From Haplosporangium gracile (Eukaryota > Mortierellomycota > Mortierellomycetes > Mortierellales > Mortierellaceae), in assembly GCA_015499985.1 (NCBI GenBank), contig JAAAUF010000142.1, positions 1-58,424 of the forward strand: DNA of 58,424 nt, in the 5' to 3' direction. Below the pieces are notes generated by a model that ran no database searches, had not been told where the DNA came from, and saw only the letters and a program-made list of their open reading frames with translations. Shown here piece after piece: positions 1-13,888 of the stretch (its first letter is position 1; every line of letters begins with the position of its first letter). Made by a program: the position numbers and the translations under genes.

Positions 1-451
1 AGCTTTTTTAGACGCTGCCGAAGGTCAAGTAATTGCATGCATAGCCCATACGTAGAATGCAAAATTGCAACAAAACAACGTCTTTTTTTTTGCTTGCTCC
101 CTGTGTTTGTTTTGTTAGTCGTTCTTCATATTACCAAAAAACTAACCATTCGGCCTCTCTTTTATTTTTTCAAGACAACGAAATATGTCATAATACATAA
201 TAGTACTTGAGTAGTCTAGTTTGTTGCTGGTAGAAGGTCACTCAGAAGCGATTGCCACTATCAAGCCAAGAAGTGCGAGAGAAAAGTAACAATGAAGAGG
301 CACTAGATTATGCTTATATCGTTTAATTGATGTATGTGTACAAAGACGAAGACCCTCCCCCCTTGCAAAACCCTCTTCTTACAAGCATCTCTCCAAAACT
401 GACCCACTACCATCTAGCTACCAACCCATTACCCCTTCCTTGCTCTCCTTT

Positions 452-1053
452 CTAATGAGGGTTGGTGAAGTTGGTATATAGCAAACACCAATGATATTCT
501 TGGTTCTCGCAATTTTGCAATCTAAGTGGATCACCGTAATTGTAGCCCTGGTACCAGAAATGGAGGGTCGGATCTTGAGGATCACTGTGAGCAACACACC
601 AGTCTCTGTACTCATGGCAGTGGGACTCGAAGCCGATTGAATCAAACTTCAAGTCGCCCATGTCGAAACCGTTGACGTACAATTTAAATTGGTTGCTGTA
701 CGCTCCATCAACGTCGTGATTAGGGCTCTTATTAGCCCACCACCAGAGTTGCGAGTTCAAAGTTGTGGGTGGAGCATCCGATTCCGATTGGCGGGCCGCG
801 CTAGAAAGGCAACAAAAAATTAGGGTGAATAAAGATTAGGACGTGGGAAGAGAGAAACGTGGGTGCGAGTAAGACATAGCCCTCGGTGCCCGGTGAGCTC
901 CTGAGTGTTATTTTTTGACGCAAGGGGTCTTGAAGGAGATGGTACAAAAGCTCACATTGTGGCAGAGCCGGCGGAGACAAGTCCGAGGAGCAAGGCAAGG
1001 TAGGCAATGGCGATAGAGCCAACGATCGAAAGCCAAAAGGAAAGGCGTGACAT
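452..1053 (-). CDS. Small secreted W/Y/C-rich protein, array copy 1 (intact)
   Basis: Two exons, 1053-956 and 800-452, joined by a phase-2 intron (donor GTGAGC, acceptor TTTCTAG), give a 148-residue protein. Exon 1 encodes a signal peptide: MSRLSF, a long hydrophobic stretch, then a likely cleavage site near VSAGSA. The mature part starts with a Ser/Pro/Thr linker, then a WWW motif, DVDGAYS, a WCVAH motif, HFWYQGYNY and a C-terminal EYHWC. The same order of motifs recurs in array copies 4 and 5, so this is a diverged member of one family. No known domain is recognised. Secretion is inferred from the signal peptide; a role outside the cell, for example in host or microbe interaction, is only a guess. 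The start is the first ATG of the signal-peptide exon. Confidence 0.75.
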
Positions 1054-2486
1054 GGTGTGGAAGCTACTTTTGCTAGTGCTTGAAAGGTGCAAACGATGTG
1101 AAAGAAACAGGAGTGTGAAAACAAAAGTTGAAATTGTAGGTGAGCGCAATATTTGAGATGTGTTTCTTGAGAGGAAAGAAGAGAAGTGAAATAAAAACGC
1201 ATCCTTTTTATTTTTATCTGGACCTGAAAAGCGAGCAAAAACAATGAGGTGATGAACAAGAGAGAACGAGCAAACAATGAATGGACATGACAAAACAAGC
1301 AAATACTGCTTAAACAAAAACAATCGTACGGCTCACGAACAATAGATGAGCGATGCTTGATCTTTTTTTATTTCAGGGGCAATGACAGTGGTTGCAAAAA
1401 ATACTTAGATAGCTTTGAAATACCATTAGAGTTGTGTCAAACAAGGATACAAGTCTCATATGTTTGGAATGCAAAAGGTACATATCAAGTAAAGGCATCC
1501 TTTTGTTTGTTCTATTGTTTTGTTTGTTACTCTGTATATGACTAGACGCTCATCATCCCGCCCCACTCCTTCTTTCCTATACAGGGAAGGAAATACAACG
1601 ACGAGGATCATGAAAAACAAAAGCCATATTTTAGTCACTGTCACCCCAAAGAGGGGCTAATCAAAGGTGTTTTCATAGAGTTTCTTATGGCGTTTTTTTT
1701 ACACAGGTCAAGCGTACAGCACACCACCAGTTCCGTACCAGTCATTGCCACTCCTCCAGAAATGTTGTTTGTACGATTCTAGTTTTCTATGAGTTGACGT
1801 ATGAACCCATTGTATTCAGCGCGTCATGCGACGTTAAGCATTTTTGGATGTATTATTGCTCGGCGTCTGCACATATATGGGCGTGCTTTTTTCTTTTTTG
1901 TCCATGCCTAACTGTCCGCTCGGGTCAAGGCTGCATGTTTTTGTTGTTGACGACGGACAACCGGTTCAGACTGACTTAAACTTAATTCAGTTGTACATAT
2001 TGTTTCCATAACGCCGCCTCGAAAAGTTGAGCTTGTGTAGCTTTGATACACACTCAAAAAAAGTACTATACAGCTTGACTTTTCCTTACCTCCTTTTTCT
2101 TCTCTGGCACAACAACTCTCCTACTCATTTTTTGCATATCACCCAATCACTCCAACTTTGGATACTTCTTAGGAAACGAGTGGACCATAAATGATTGTTG
2201 CCGATTGTGGTCATGACTAATTTGTTTCGTTTCTGTTAGTTCAGGATGAAGCGCAAATGTTTATTTTGAAAGGCAGTACGAGAGATATTTTTGATGTCAT
2301 CAAAAGTTTAACTTTATTCAGTTGAGGATCAAAGGAAGAACAACTGAAAGTTTCAACAAAAAAATTATCGCGGTGTTACTGAACAATGATAGCAGATACA
2401 CCAACAGTTGTTGGCAAAAATGGCAGTGTAATACGATAGGGCAGTGCCGCTCAAAAAAGGACGGACTAGTTGATGTCAAGGCAATA
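1054..2486. other. Intergenic, array copy 1 to copy 2
   Basis: I see no supported gene here. Short open frames are AT-rich and lack splice or family support. The part just above position 1053 should hold the promoter of array copy 1. Confidence 0.5.
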
Positions 2487-2975
2487 TCAGTACAGATAGG
2501 TGAACTTGTCTCCGTTCGCCGAGCCACCGTTCTTTGTCTGATGGCTGTAGACTTTGTTGTTGTATTCAAAATCATTCTTTCGCCCCCAGGATCGTCAAAG
2601 TGGAGCGCAGAAAACGCCCCGTCATCCGAGCTGATTCCAAGGTGGGTATGACAGAACTTTCCGATACGGCCCTTGTAGTAGTTTTGGATATCAAGCCAGA
2701 TCTCGTTACGGTAGCCGCCTTCGGCAGTCCAGGTCAGAGTGGAGGGGATACAATTGTATCTGCGCTCGAGGTAAAAGTAAACGAGTGGATGTTCAAAAAA
2801 AAAGAGGGACGGATATGAAATTTAAATGCCTCCCTTTGTCTTTGCTCGAATGAATTGATATAAATGAAATGACTTACCTGGTTGAGTCTCTACCGGGGAA
2901 GACAGGGGTGTCTCTACTGGAGAGGGCAGAGACAACGCTGGCAATGAAGCCGAGGAGAACGATCCCGAACTTCAA
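2487..2975 (-). pseudogene. Secreted-protein array copy 2 (start codon TTG, 3' frameshift)
   Basis: Exon 1 (2975-2878) encodes a clear signal peptide (KFGIVLLGFIASVVSA) and ends in GTAAGT at phase 2, like its sisters. The codon where the other copies have ATG is TTG, and there is no upstream in-frame ATG in the same exon. Exon 2 begins at 2759 after GCGCAG and reads NCIPSTLTW, matching the CRSTTLHW segment of copy 5, then FCHTH, matching FCVTH. After ALHFDD the reading frame is lost by one base; the frame NDFEYNNKVYSH continues to a stop at 2487. The C-terminal EYWDC motif is not seen. It is either a pseudogene or a gene using a non-ATG start with an unusual 3' end; pseudogene is more likely. 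Confidence 0.6.
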
Positions 2976-3757
2976 GGGTGAGGTGAGTAAGGGCGGGATT
3001 GCAGAGGAATGGGTTGTAAGGGTTTGATAAGAGAGATGCCTTGAAGAATAAAAAGAAAAAATGGAAAAGAGGATAGAAAAGAGAGAGCTTTTAAGTAATA
3101 TACGACAGTCTTTGAATGAATCTGTCTATGCGCGTATGAATGTCGAATAATCATCTACCGCCTAGAGGGAATGAAGGGGCAAAGAACAACGAACCAGGTT
3201 ACTCTCTACGCGACAAGTCAAACAGTCACTGCTACAAGATTGTCGCGTTCACATTACGCTTTAAACTAAGAAAGGCGGTTGTTTGATACCTGCGCTCATG
3301 CAAATATTCAATAACCACCTCGACTCACTTTGTACTGAACGAACAACATCAATGATGAGCACCATAGCGTTGGATCTTTGTACCACTAACGTGCAAACAT
3401 ACGATTACAGTCACCTCACACTCCACTCACTTTTTTACAGTCAATAGACATCCTTTTGAAATTTCACGTCATGCCATACCGACCTGGTAGCCTCACTCAC
3501 CAACATGACGATGTGGATGAGCATTCACACAACATGTGTGCACTACTATTATTTTCTAGTCCACGTCTGGCTGTTCCTCAGACCGGGTTGTATATTTGCT
3601 GTTTGCTATCCGATTTGATATCAGTTTGGCCCGTGCATGTAGTTCATATGACCCCACCTCAAAAAAAAAATTAGTCTAAGGAGAACAGAGAGAAAAAAGT
3701 GAGAAGGAAAGGGGGAAAAGTAAAAGACAAAAAATATTTGTTTTCCATCTTCCTGCA
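2976..3757. other. Intergenic, upstream of array copy 2
   Basis: I see no supported gene. Just upstream of the copy 2 signal-peptide exon the minus strand is pyrimidine-rich, as expected for its promoter and leader. Confidence 0.4.
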
Positions 3758-3817
3758 TAGTACTGATCGCTCGAGTACTGGTTGCTGTAGTACTGGTCGC
3801 TGTAGTACTGGCCGCTG
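3758..3817. repeat. 15-bp minisatellite, four units
   Basis: Four consecutive 15-base units of the form TAGTACTGGTCGCTG, differing by one to four bases. On the minus strand one frame reads Gln-Tyr-Tyr-Ser-Asp/Asn repeatedly, but no ATG-led gene with splice support contains it. It lies downstream of the broken array copy 3. Confidence 0.7.
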
Positions 3818-3979
3818 AAGCCCTGTAAACCTGCGATAAAAGTACTCAGGGGAGACCAATATCGTTCGCTTTTTGATTACCGAGCTCTGTCACGCACACG
3901 TCATTTGCTGTATTCATTTCACTTGTCCGTGCTCTCCACTAGGGGGCCCTTGGCATACTACTCTCAAGTAAGAAAATTT

Positions 3980-4415
3980 CTTGTGCACAAATCAAACGTC
4001 CACCCTCACCATGGGGTTTTGTGTTGTCCGTTCATACTCGGCTCGTCATCTAACCGATCCTTGGGTTCCGTTGACCCTAATGAAAAGATCACAACCACAG
4101 AAAATTTAAAGTAGGATCCCTTGCTCAGTTATTTATGCGTATCGACCGGACGATGGAGGACACGCATTCCTCTATGGAAATGGCGTTGGGCAATGTGCTA
4201 TAGACAATGAGAAAGTAGGTGTATAAGTGCAACATAGCTGAATATGTATTTCTATATCATATGTAGTACGATGAGTGGATGTTTATAAAGGTCAAAAGAG
4301 TACTTACCGAATCGAATTTCTTTCAAGGATGAAAGAAGCAGCGGCTTGGTTTCGGACAGGGAGTGCGGCGGCGAGGATGATGACCTAAGCCGAGGGAAAG
4401 GATTCCAGTCTTCAT
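3980..4415 (-). pseudogene. Secreted-protein array copy 3 (pseudogene)
   Basis: Exon 1 is 4415-4308 with a GTAAGT donor. It starts MKTGILSLGL like copy 5 (MKIGIIFLGL) but is 108 nt instead of the 107 nt of copies 4 and 5: an extra base in TTAGGTC shifts the frame. Skipping that base restores a normal signal peptide and the RNSI ending. Exon 2 begins at 4197 after CTATAG with LPNAIS, the counterpart of SPNAVS in copy 5, and hits a stop about 20 codons later. Degraded similarity continues downstream to a relic of the WC...TFC region near 3990-4030. The promoter above 4415 is still highly similar to that of copy 5. A frame-shifted signal peptide plus stops make this a clear pseudogene. Confidence 0.75.
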
Positions 4416-5882
4416 GGTTGGAAGCGGAAAAGAGTATAATAAAGACGATAGGGTGATAGGGTGTGGGAGAAAATGAATTGAGGGCCGAGGAACGAAGAGT
4501 AATGATGTGGCGTGAGACAATGGTCCGACGACATGGAAAAGAGAGGAGACAAAGAAATAAGAGGGAATATTGTTTGTGCTAGGATTGCCTGAATTTTTGT
4601 GGACATGATTCTGTTGACTACATACCTAAGACCTGTATCGACATGGGCAAAGATGCTTCAGAGAGCGAACACTGTTCGTCATCGTCAATTTGCGCCCTGT
4701 CGCTGTTCCCTCTCCCTTCTTCCATCGTATATGTGATTTTCCTTATATTATCAATTAGCCATTTCGGTGACCCATACCCGTATCAGAGAGGATCTCAGCC
4801 TACAAGGGAAGAAGGAGAGAAGGCAAAAAAGACAGTTTTTCTTTTGAGCGATATAGAGACCCAACTGACAAGTGTCTTTTGTTTTTGTTTTGTGTTTGCA
4901 AATTCGAGAAAAGTTGCATGCGAAGAGAATGTATACTATTGTGAAGGAGGTATTTAAACCAATCTGCAAGCTGAATCGTTTTTTGGAAAGCATAAAGCCT
5001 GAGAGAAAGAGAAAAGCGTAGAGTGATAGATAGAGGGGGGGTGTTCAACAGTAGAAAGGAAATAGCGCTGAAAAACATTTGTCTTCTGTGACATTGTCAA
5101 CGTGTCTTGGAGGGCAGTTTTCATGGATTTGTATGTATCTCTGCTTGCGAGTGAAAAGTGAGAGCACTCTGTGTCATTTTATTTTTTCAGGACTGCTGCA
5201 CTTTCAGCAGCCCCCTACCTTCCGCTCTTGTTTTCTAGTACAGCTTTGAATAAGAAATTCTCTTCCCACACCATATACATCCACCCTCGGGAGGACACAA
5301 AAAGCTCTCATTGTTTGCGCTATCAAGGGCAACCAAAAGAAAAAAGAAAAACAGAAACTACAGGGGTATCCGGTCTGTGCGATATGAGCGCCCATTCACC
5401 GTTGAAAATTGAGCATTTCTCATCCATCATTTGCCCGGTCTCAGAGTCTCGCAATTCCGTCGTTTGTTTTTCGTGAGCAAAGAGTTGACAAACACGCAAA
5501 CACATTCGTGTTCATGATTTTTATATGGTATCAGAACGATATCTTCATTAGCTGGTTTTTTTTTTTTTTTTTTGGGTTGCGCGATGCCGTGAGGAAATAA
5601 CGATCCACGAACACCAATGTCTGGACACGGCAAAAAATATCCATCCCGTCATGAACACAGTCATCCTCATTGTAATTTGTGGAGCGTGAAACCTGTGAGG
5701 TTGGAACTGGCTTTATTGGATATCATTCCCAGAAAGGGACGGGAAAAAAACGCGAAAACAAGATGGGGTCCCAAAAAGGAAAAGAGACGTGAGCAAAAGA
5801 AATCCCACCATCCCTCATCACGCAAAAAGTAAAGCACCCACCCCTTCCACACCTATACACAAAAAAAACCCCCTGGCCTTCA
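4416..5882. other. Array spacer, copy 3 to copy 4
   Basis: Non-coding. The first 150 bases or so match the promoter region of array copy 5. A segment near 5311-5400 and another near 5609-5760 have counterparts near 6990-7110 and 7240-7380, and near 8765-8850 and 9110-9240, so the spacer is part of the duplicated unit. A poly-T run lies at 5554-5573. Confidence 0.6.
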
Positions 5883-6421
5883 TTATGAAACGTCGATGCA
5901 GTCCCAATACTCATAATTCCAAACATCAGGATCGTAATCGTAGGACTTGTTGGGACCAGAGTGATAATAGTATCTTCCGTTGATCATGATCGCGAGACTT
6001 TTATCCGTGGTCGTGGAAGCATGCGTGACACAGAAAGTCGAAGCATCTGAACACCATTGCTTCTGGTAATTCGTATCCTTATAAATAGCTATCTGTCGGA
6101 ATAGTAACCGTCTACATCGGGGGTCATCTTCGTGTGTAATGAGTCAAACAGTATTGGGCGGATCTGCCCCCATCGGAGGGTCGAAGGCCTGCAGTCGCTT
6201 GTGGAACTGGCATTGTTGCGTGAGCTGCTGGAAAAGACTTGAGAAAAAAGAAGGATGCGGCTCCATCTTACTTTATTCTCACTGTGTGGCTATAAAAAAT
6301 GCAACGATACTTACCCTATCGAATTTCTTGGAGGGGCAGGAGTAGTGGTATGGTTTCGGGTAGGGAATGCGGTGGCAATGTTGGCAGCAGCCACGACGAG
6401 GAAAAGGGTATTAGTCTTCAT
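5883..6421 (-). pseudogene. Secreted-protein array copy 4 (one frameshift, otherwise complete)
   Basis: Exon 1 (6421-6315, donor GTAAGT, phase 2) encodes MKTNTLFLVVAAANIATAFP, a signal peptide, followed by a Thr/Pro-rich linker. Exon 2 (6224-5883, acceptor CCAGCAG) reads a Cys-Arg motif, STLRW and TPDVDGYYSD; then a single missing base (between GACAG and ATAGCT, about 6095) shifts the frame. In the new frame it continues YQKQWCSD, TFCVTH, RYYYHSG and EYWDCIDVS to the stop. Every family motif is present and codons on both sides look coding. It may be a very recent pseudogene or an intact gene with an assembly error; the sequence cannot tell which. About 142 residues if one base is restored. 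Confidence 0.7.
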
Positions 6422-7391
6422 GGTTAGGAACAGAGTGGGAATTTAGATGGAGGAGATGATGAACGAGGCGGTGGTTTACAAAAAATGAAAGAAAAAAAAG
6501 ACAGGTCTGCGTTAATTCGTGTGGGCAACAATTGTGTGCGCTATATCCTTGCGGGTCCTGCGTTGACATAGGCAAAACGAGTGCACACTCAGTCTCTTAT
6601 CGCTTTGCCATCTATGCGCCCATGCCCGCATTCAGGGGGGCTCTCATCCAATAATTGACGGAAGGGAGAAAAAAAAAAGTTTTTCTTACATTTGTGCGAA
6701 ACAGACCCAACAGACGAGTGAGTGTCTATTTTTTTTTCTTGAACCCCAGTGCAATTGAATAGAAGGAGTGCATTTCAGCGTAAAGTAGTGTGATTTAAAT
6801 TACTGAATTCAATGTCAAATCCCTCGGTCAAGCATCTTCGAGAAGCCCAAAGAGTATAATAAAGATAGCTGATGTTATTTCTTCCACGTCGCTGCCTTTC
6901 TACTATCTCCTCGGTCCTCTCAAGGGTAAGCTTCGAACAAGGTTAGCTCTTTCCTAGACCGTATATAGCTTCAAAAACTACAAAAGGGCTCACCTTGTTT
7001 GTGCCTCTTCTCGGTTGCCCGAGAATGCATTACCACAAAAGAAGAAAGAAGTGATAAAATACAATCCATTCCGGTCTTTGCAACATGAGCGCCTTTGAGA
7101 TTTTGACATATCGTCTCTCGAATGGGACTAACATGAATTGGTTGACAAACGCACCATGAAATATCTCTGCAACATATTCGGGCCCTTTCTGTCGTATGAC
7201 ACGAAAAAAAAAGACAAATGCTTAAAACACCGATTCGAGGACACCTAATGCCTGGACATGGAACGAAAAGAGGGAGCCCATATTTTTGTGCCATGAGTGT
7301 GTTCCATTCTCTGTGAATGTATAGTATTGCTTTATTGATGTCAATCTCAGAAAGAGGAGAAAAAAAAGCGAAAACGCTAGGCCTTGTTCAC
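6422..7391. other. Array spacer, copy 4 to copy 5
   Basis: No gene seen. The parts near 6990-7110 and 7240-7380 match spacer sequence in the neighbouring units (see the tandem repeat entry). The region just above 6421 is the promoter of array copy 4. Confidence 0.55.
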
Positions 7392-7946
7392 TCAGACAAT
7401 AACACAGTCCCAGTACTCCACATCCCAATACTGGCTATCATAAATTGTAAGATGCTTGCTAGGCTGATAATGATAGTACTCGTATCCGCCGTACATGATG
7501 GTCACCTCCGAAAAAACTCCGCGTTTATGTGTCACACAGAAAATGCCGTCGTCCGAACACCATCGCTTATACTCTTCGTTGTCGTTGTGGGGGGATATCG
7601 TGCCCTCGTACCAGTCTTTCACAACAAATGTCATGTACGATTTGGGGTTTTTAACATGAGGTCGCCACCAATGAAGGGTCGTGGATCTGCATCCCGTTGC
7701 GGAGACGGCGTTGGGCGATGCGCTAGATAGAGCAAGAGGTTATAGAGGTAGAAGTGCAACGTGAATTAGTATGTTTTTGAATATTATTTGTTGCTCGATG
7801 AGTGGATGTTCATAAAAGTTCAAAAAATAGAAAACCAACCGTGTCGAATTCCTTGCAAGAGCGGAAGGAGTAGTGGTTTGGTTTCGGGCAGGGATTGCGG
7901 TAGCGACGCTAGCGACCAAGCCGAGGAAAATGATTCCAATCTTCAT
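7392..7946 (-). CDS. Small secreted W/Y/C-rich protein, array copy 5 (intact)
   Basis: Exons 7946-7840 and 7722-7392 give 145 residues with no break. The donor is GTTGGT, weaker than the usual GTAAGT; the acceptor is TATCTAG; phase 2. A signal peptide (MKIGIIFLGLVASVATA) is followed by a Thr-rich linker with NQT and NST, possible N-glycosylation sites, then the family core: a Cys-Arg motif, TTLHWW, WCSD, IFCVTH, GGYEYYHY, and the C-terminal VEYWDCVIV. The four Cys of the mature part could form disulfides, consistent with an extracellular protein. This is the best reference copy of the array. Function is unknown. The promoter upstream of 7946 is shared with broken copy 3. Confidence 0.8.
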
Positions 7947-9333
7947 GGTTAGAAACGGAAAGAGGTGTAGATAATGGAGACGATGGAACGATGGGGTGTG
8001 GGAGAAATGAATTGAGGGTAAAGGAATGAAGAGGAAGGATGTGGCATGAGACAATAGTCTGAAGACAAGGAAAGGAGAAGAGAAAGAGAAAAAGAGAGAA
8101 CAGGTATACCTGAGTTTATATAAGTAGGATCGTGCTGTTAGATTTGCAGCGACATGTGTAAAAGGTACGTCTGAAGGTTAAACCGTTCGCTATTGTCGAT
8201 TTGCGTCTGTCATTCCTGTTTCTTCCTTTCCTCCCATCGATTTGCCATCATGGTGCCCCATGTCCACGACAGGAGGGCTCTCAGCCAACAATGGAAGAAG
8301 GGGAGAAGGAAAAATGATTGTACTTCTTTTGTATGACACAAAAACCTAAAGGACGAGCCTTTTGTTTTTTTTTCTACCTCCATAAAAGTTAAGTGGAGGG
8401 AATGAGTGTCATCATGAAGAAAGGATTCAGCATTTTTCGGGAAGCACAAGAATTGAGTGAAGGAGAAAAGTTCATAGGGGGTCAGAAAGGGGAGGCGGCT
8501 ATTCAGCAGAAGGGGAAGAAGGCGCTGAAAGGTTCTTGTCCTCCGCCGCAACATGCCTAAGCGCCTTTCTTTTTTTTATGCGCGTCTCTGTGAAAACTGA
8601 GAGCCCTTTTTGCAATCGGTACCGCTGATTTTTTTTTTTTTTTTTTCAGAATTGAAGGCTCTCCAACCGCCCCATCCGTCCTAGTTTTCTTTTTGCTCAA
8701 GTTTAGCTTCGAACAAAGTTTTCTCTTTTTCTCTTTTCAAAAGAACACAAAAGGCTCACTTTGATTGTGCTCTTCCAGGCAACCAAAAGAAAAAAAAAGG
8801 AAAAAGATAAAAACTGCAGTAGTCCCCAGTCTGTGCAACGTGAGGAATCGCGCTGTTGGGGCGTTGATCGATTGTCCCTCACATTTTGACTCCCATTACC
8901 AGAAGCCGTTGCTTTCTCTCAGTACGATGGAGTGCATTTCTTTCATTGCCTTCTTTTTTTTTTTCCCTTTTTTTCATGTATCGTGGTGCGTATTTGTCAT
9001 TTTGTATAGAATCAAAAAAAACAAAACTATCAGGTGCTGGTATCTCGGTTTGCGACATGTTTTGCATACCATGGTACCAATAACGAATTGAACTACAAGA
9101 TACCGACCACGGATATCAACGACTGGACACGGAGGCAAGATACGGTCCTTTTTCGGTAGAGCTATGGAGTATGAACCAGTAAGGTCGAAAACTGCCCTTT
9201 TTTTTTTTTTTCTTTATTGAAAGCAATGTTGGCAAGAAAAAAAGAAGAATGGGGTATCAGAGGGGAGGGAGGGAGAGTGAGCAAGGACCTCACTATCCCC
9301 TTTGTGACAAAAAAAAACTTGGGGCTCATTCAC
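7947..9333. other. Array spacer, copy 5 to copy 6
   Basis: Non-coding spacer of the duplicated unit. The first 150 bases match the upstream region of copy 3, and about 8190-8390 matches 4670-4900. Poly-T runs lie near 8627-8646 and 9199-9211. Confidence 0.55.
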
Positions 9334-9908
9334 TCAGACCACGACACAATCCCAATACTCATAGTCCCAATCCCAAGCCTCATAAGGGTTGACCTTACTG
9401 GGCTTGGCATGAAGAGTAGTTCCTTCCGTTGAACATAATGGTAACATCTACGCTAGAGTGCCCAAGACCAATACGATGCGTCACGCAGCATGTCCAGTCA
9501 TTCGAACACTATTTCTTGCGCTCTAATGTGTCCTTATGGAGAGGTATCTCGCCCGAGTAGATACCGCCCACAGTAAATTGCATGCGAGTGTATATTGAGG
9601 ATAGAAGAGGCGGAAATTTTTGTGTTCATCTCAGAGTTGAGGACCTGCATCCCCTCAAGGAAATGGCGTTGTTGCGTGGAGGGGTGCTAGAGATTTTGGG
9701 AAATAAAGGAGTGAAGAAAACTATCTGGTATTAGTATGTTGCTTTCTACTCTGTGCTGCATTCTCGTCGAGTAAATGTTCATGAATGTCATACGGAGACT
9801 TTACCCTGTCGAGTTCTTGGCAGGAGAAACAGACGCGATGGCGGGCTGGTTCGCAGCAGGGAAGGCAGAGGTCAGACTGGCCTTCAGTGCCAACGATATA
9901 AGCCTCAA
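9334..9908 (-). pseudogene. Secreted-protein array copy 6 (pseudogene)
   Basis: Exon 1 (9908-9805, donor GTAAAG, phase 2) encodes a signal-peptide-like stretch, but its first codon is TTG, not ATG. Exon 2 (from 9686, acceptor TCTCTAG) follows the family plan with breaks: STLRW is now STLR-stop (TGA), KKWCSND is now KK-stop-CSND (TAG), and after NGRNYSS the frame shifts. The last part, YEYWDCVVV, is intact in another frame. Four independent lesions make this a clear pseudogene. Two of them replace conserved Trp codons by stops through G-to-A changes. Confidence 0.8.
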
Positions 9909-10338
9909 TTTGGTGCGACGCAAACGTACAAAGCTGCTTTTTTAACACACAGTTCCTGGCCTACCTCTCACTCACATCATAGTTTCGACCCATATTCTTG
10001 GTGGATGAGCGGAAGCGAGGGTATGTCAGCAAGTGTTGACTTGACTTCATTCTAGAATTAAGAGACTTTATGCGAATCGACAAAAAAAAATAAAAAAAAA
10101 AAAAAAGCGCCACTAAAATTTTCAGGCATCAGGCCAGTGAAAAAAGTTCTGTGCCCCTTTTCATGTATCAGTTGTATTTTATTTTCATTCTCGCTGACTG
10201 CTGTATGGCTGGAGGTGAGAGGGAGGGGTAATAGGAGGGCGAAGCATAATAAAAAGGAATAGTAGAATAAGAAAATACATAGCCCTATCAATCGCGTTGT
10301 GTCTCAAAAAAAAAACCATCAAACAATTCACTCTTTTT
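9909..10338. other. Intergenic, array end to MCM7 3' end
   Basis: Contains the region upstream of array copy 6 and the 3' flank of MCM7. A purine-rich A-run lies near 10081-10106. No gene seen. Confidence 0.4.
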
Positions 10339-13695
<3,357 letters not shown>

Positions 13696-13888
13696 CTTTG
13701 TAAGTTGATGTGGGTGTTGATTCCTGAGGGTTGATGAGAGAGAGAGAAAGGCAACAGAGGGAGCGTAGATATATAATTGTCTGCACCAGGAAAGACGGTG
13801 ACTTTTTTCTCCAGACGCGTCAAAAAGTCAACCAGCAAAAAAATAAACAACATCACGTGCTCTATTTCATTTATTTGAATGTGTTGGT

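Larger units (their letters stand above)
4100..9960. repeat. Tandemly duplicated gene-plus-spacer units (about 1.6-1.9 kb each)
   Basis: Comparing array copies 3 to 6 by eye, similarity is not limited to exons. Non-coding landmarks recur in the same order: a GGTCTGTGCGA-type segment near 5365, 7073 and 8830, and a TGTCTGGACACGG-type segment near 5617, 7250 and 9122. Promoter stretches just above 4415 and 7946 align over about 150 bases. The landmark spacing is about 1.6-1.9 kb. This indicates unequal crossing-over or serial tandem duplication. Copies 1 and 2 are too diverged in their spacers for me to see the unit. Confidence 0.6.
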
